Shown: positions 5,261 through 6,388 of the stretch, in pieces
How positions within the stretch are numbered: the stretch's first letter is position 1
How the letters are laid out: every line of letters starts with the position of its first letter
Assembly: GCA_020720905.1 (NCBI GenBank)
Contig: DYNT01000079.1
Span: 1 to 6,388, forward strand
Direction of reading: 5' to 3'
Source of the DNA: Micavibrio aeruginosavorus
GTDB lineage: Bacteria > Pseudomonadota > Alphaproteobacteria > UBA9219
Length of the DNA stretch: 6,388 bases
Made by a program: the position numbers and the translations under genes
The notes under the pieces: model-generated
Told to the model about the DNA's origin: nothing
The model's database searches: none
The model's input: only the letters and a program-made list of their open reading frames with translations

Positions 5261-5272
5261 TTATAGTCCGTC
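5261..5272 (+). repeat. Intergenic motif copy 3 (TTATAGTCCGTC)
   Basis: This third copy starts only 11 bases after the helicase stop codon. It shares TTATAGTCCGTCC with copy 2 before diverging. The rest of the gap up to the next gene (5273-5513) holds one clear inverted repeat at 5355-5379 and a smaller hairpin, CGGCT/AGCCG, at 5416-5432; no gene is seen there. Confidence 0.6.
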
Positions 5273-5354
5273 CGATTCAAGAGTTGGGCATAATGGACAA
5301 AATTGTGTGGCTGAGATCATGATTTTACCAGCTGTTTTGCTGCGGATGGAGCCA

Positions 5355-5379
5355 CAAGAGGAAAAAAGGACTCCTCTTG
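5355..5379. repeat. 7-bp inverted repeat between helicase and reductase genes
   Basis: CAAGAGG (5355-5361) is the exact reverse complement of CCTCTTG (5373-5379) around an 11-base A-rich loop. No T tract follows on the plus strand, so it is not a standard intrinsic terminator for the helicase gene. It could be leader structure of the reductase mRNA or an operator. Confidence 0.4.
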
Positions 5380-5513
5380 CGCCCACCCCTCCTAAACGGC
5401 GCATTGGCAATGGGGCGGCTCCTTTGCAGCCGTAAATCACCTTTTCCTTGAATAGGGCGGGCGTGTGGTTTATGACCGCTGTCACAGCAGCATTGACCAC
5501 ACAAGGGCTCCTT

Positions 5514-6388
5514 ATGACTGATACAACGCAAGACGTGATCTCTACCGACGTGATTATCATTGGCGCGGGGCCGATTGGCCTTTTCGCGGTGTTTGAGCTT
5601 GGCCTTTACGATATGAAGTGCCACCTGATCGATATTCTGGATCGTGTGGGCGGCCAGTGCGCTGAGCTTTACCCCGAAAAGCCCATCTACGACATTCCCG
5701 CCGTTCCTGTCTGCACGGGCGCAGAGCTAATTGATAAGCTGATGGAGCAGATCAAGCCCTTTAGCCCCACTTTCCACCTTGGCCAGATGGCCGAGAAGCT
5801 GGAAAAGACCGCCGAGGGCAAGTGGCGCGTTGTGACGGATACCGGCACGACGCTGGAGGCTCCCGTGGTTGTTTTGGCGGCAGGCGGCGGCTCCTTTGTG
5901 CCGAAAAAGATGCCGCTTAAGGGCATTGAGGCGTTTGAGGGCACGTCCGTTTTCTATGCCGTTCGTAAGATGGAAGCCTTCCGCGATAAAACTCTGGTGA
6001 TTTCTGGCGGAGGCGATTCCGCGCTGGATTGGGCCATTAACTTACAGCCTGTGGCCAAGCATGTGACCCTTATTCACCGCCGCAACGAGTTCCGCGCCGC
6101 GCCCGATTCTGTTAGCAAGATGCGTGCGTTGGTGACCTCTGGCGCGATGGATCTGAAAATTGCCGCTATCACGGAAGTGAATGGCCACAATGGCCAACTT
6201 GAAAGCGTTACGATTAAAGAGGAAGGCAAGGATCCTGTGGCCTTACCATGCTCCTCCATGCTGGCTTTCTATGGCTTGACCATGAAGCTGGGTCCTGTGG
6301 CTGATTTCGGGATAACCTTTGACAATCAGCTGATTCCCGTCGATACGGCGACCTTTGAAACTAATTTGCAGGGTGTTTTTGCCATTGG
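5514..6388 (+). CDS. Ferredoxin--NADP(+) reductase, type 2 (C-terminus outside window)
   Basis: This is a thioredoxin-reductase-like flavoprotein of the type 2 ferredoxin--NADP(+) reductase family, which moves electrons between NADPH and ferredoxin or flavodoxin using FAD. The window holds 291 complete codons with no stop. Family members are roughly 340 residues, so about 50 C-terminal residues are missing. The FAD-binding loop is IIIGAGPIG (14-22). The family signature DRVGGQCAELYPEKPIYDIPA (43-63) is split here as DRVGGQCAEL then YPEKPIYDIPA. The NADPH loop is VISGGGDSALDWA (162-174), followed by HRR (188-190), which suits binding of the NADP 2'-phosphate. The CxxC of true thioredoxin reductases is absent after the NADPH loop, which supports the reductase call. 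The ATG at 5514 has AAGGG (5503-5507) 6 bases upstream. An in-frame ATG at 5472 would add 14 residues that do not resemble the family and has a poorer ribosome-binding site. The gene is set apart from the helicase by 264 bases, so it is probably transcribed separately. Confidence 0.93.
   Translation, partial: MTDTTQDVISTDVIIIGAGPIGLFAVFELGLYDMKCHLIDILDRVGGQCAELYPEKPIYDIPAVPVCTGAELIDKLMEQIKPFSPTFHLGQMAEKLEKTAEGKWRVVTDTGTTLEAPVVVLAAGGGSFVPKKMPLKGIEAFEGTSVFYAVRKMEAFRDKTLVISGGGDSALDWAINLQPVAKHVTLIHRRNEFRAAPDSVSKMRALVTSGAMDLKIAAITEVNGHNGQLESVTIKEEGKDPVALPCSSMLAFYGLTMKLGPVADFGITFDNQLIPVDTATFETNLQGVFAI

Noticed and set aside
5472..5513. Upstream in-frame ATG for the ferredoxin-NADP reductase
   Set aside because: The start at 5514 has a better ribosome-binding site and gives the N-terminus usual for the family.

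Overview
The window looks like ordinary chromosomal DNA from a Gram-negative alphaproteobacterium. GrpE, the TerC-like protein, the type 2 ferredoxin-NADP reductase and the RhlE-type helicase all read as alphaproteobacterial, the GT9 glycosyltransferase implies a lipopolysaccharide-type envelope, and base composition is moderate. The lineage call rests on protein motifs and general knowledge, not on a database search. I cannot name a genus.

Layout: grpE is on the minus strand at the left edge (8-607). A GT9 (heptosyltransferase-like) glycosyltransferase is divergent from it (708-1724), and a heat-shock-like promoter for grpE lies between them. A 501-base gene-free stretch (1725-2225) holds a perfect 13-bp palindrome with a terminator-like hairpin, a second inverted repeat and the leader of the next gene. 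A TerC/Alx-family membrane protein follows (2226-3206). Next comes a cold-shock pair: a 69-residue CspA-type RNA chaperone (3397-3606) and a DEAD-box RNA helicase of RhlE type (3906-5249). The 299 bases between them are rich in repeats and hairpins. At the right edge is a type 2 ferredoxin--NADP(+) reductase (5514 to beyond the window), cut off before its C-terminus.

How the genes relate: this is mostly a run of separately transcribed housekeeping and stress genes rather than one operon, because every gap is 100 bases or more. GrpE works in heat-shock protein folding. The cold-shock protein and the helicase both remodel RNA and plausibly act together at low temperature. The TerC-like protein and the reductase serve metal homeostasis and redox supply.

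I found no mobile element, CRISPR array, tRNA, rRNA or toxin/defence cassette, and no convincing new multi-gene system. The most interesting material is non-coding: a 27-bp wobble-containing hairpin after csp whose arm motif recurs as a perfect tandem repeat before the helicase gene, a 12-base motif (TTATAGTCCGTC) found downstream of three genes, and a REP-like palindrome upstream of terC. The helicase also carries DETD in place of DEAD in motif II.
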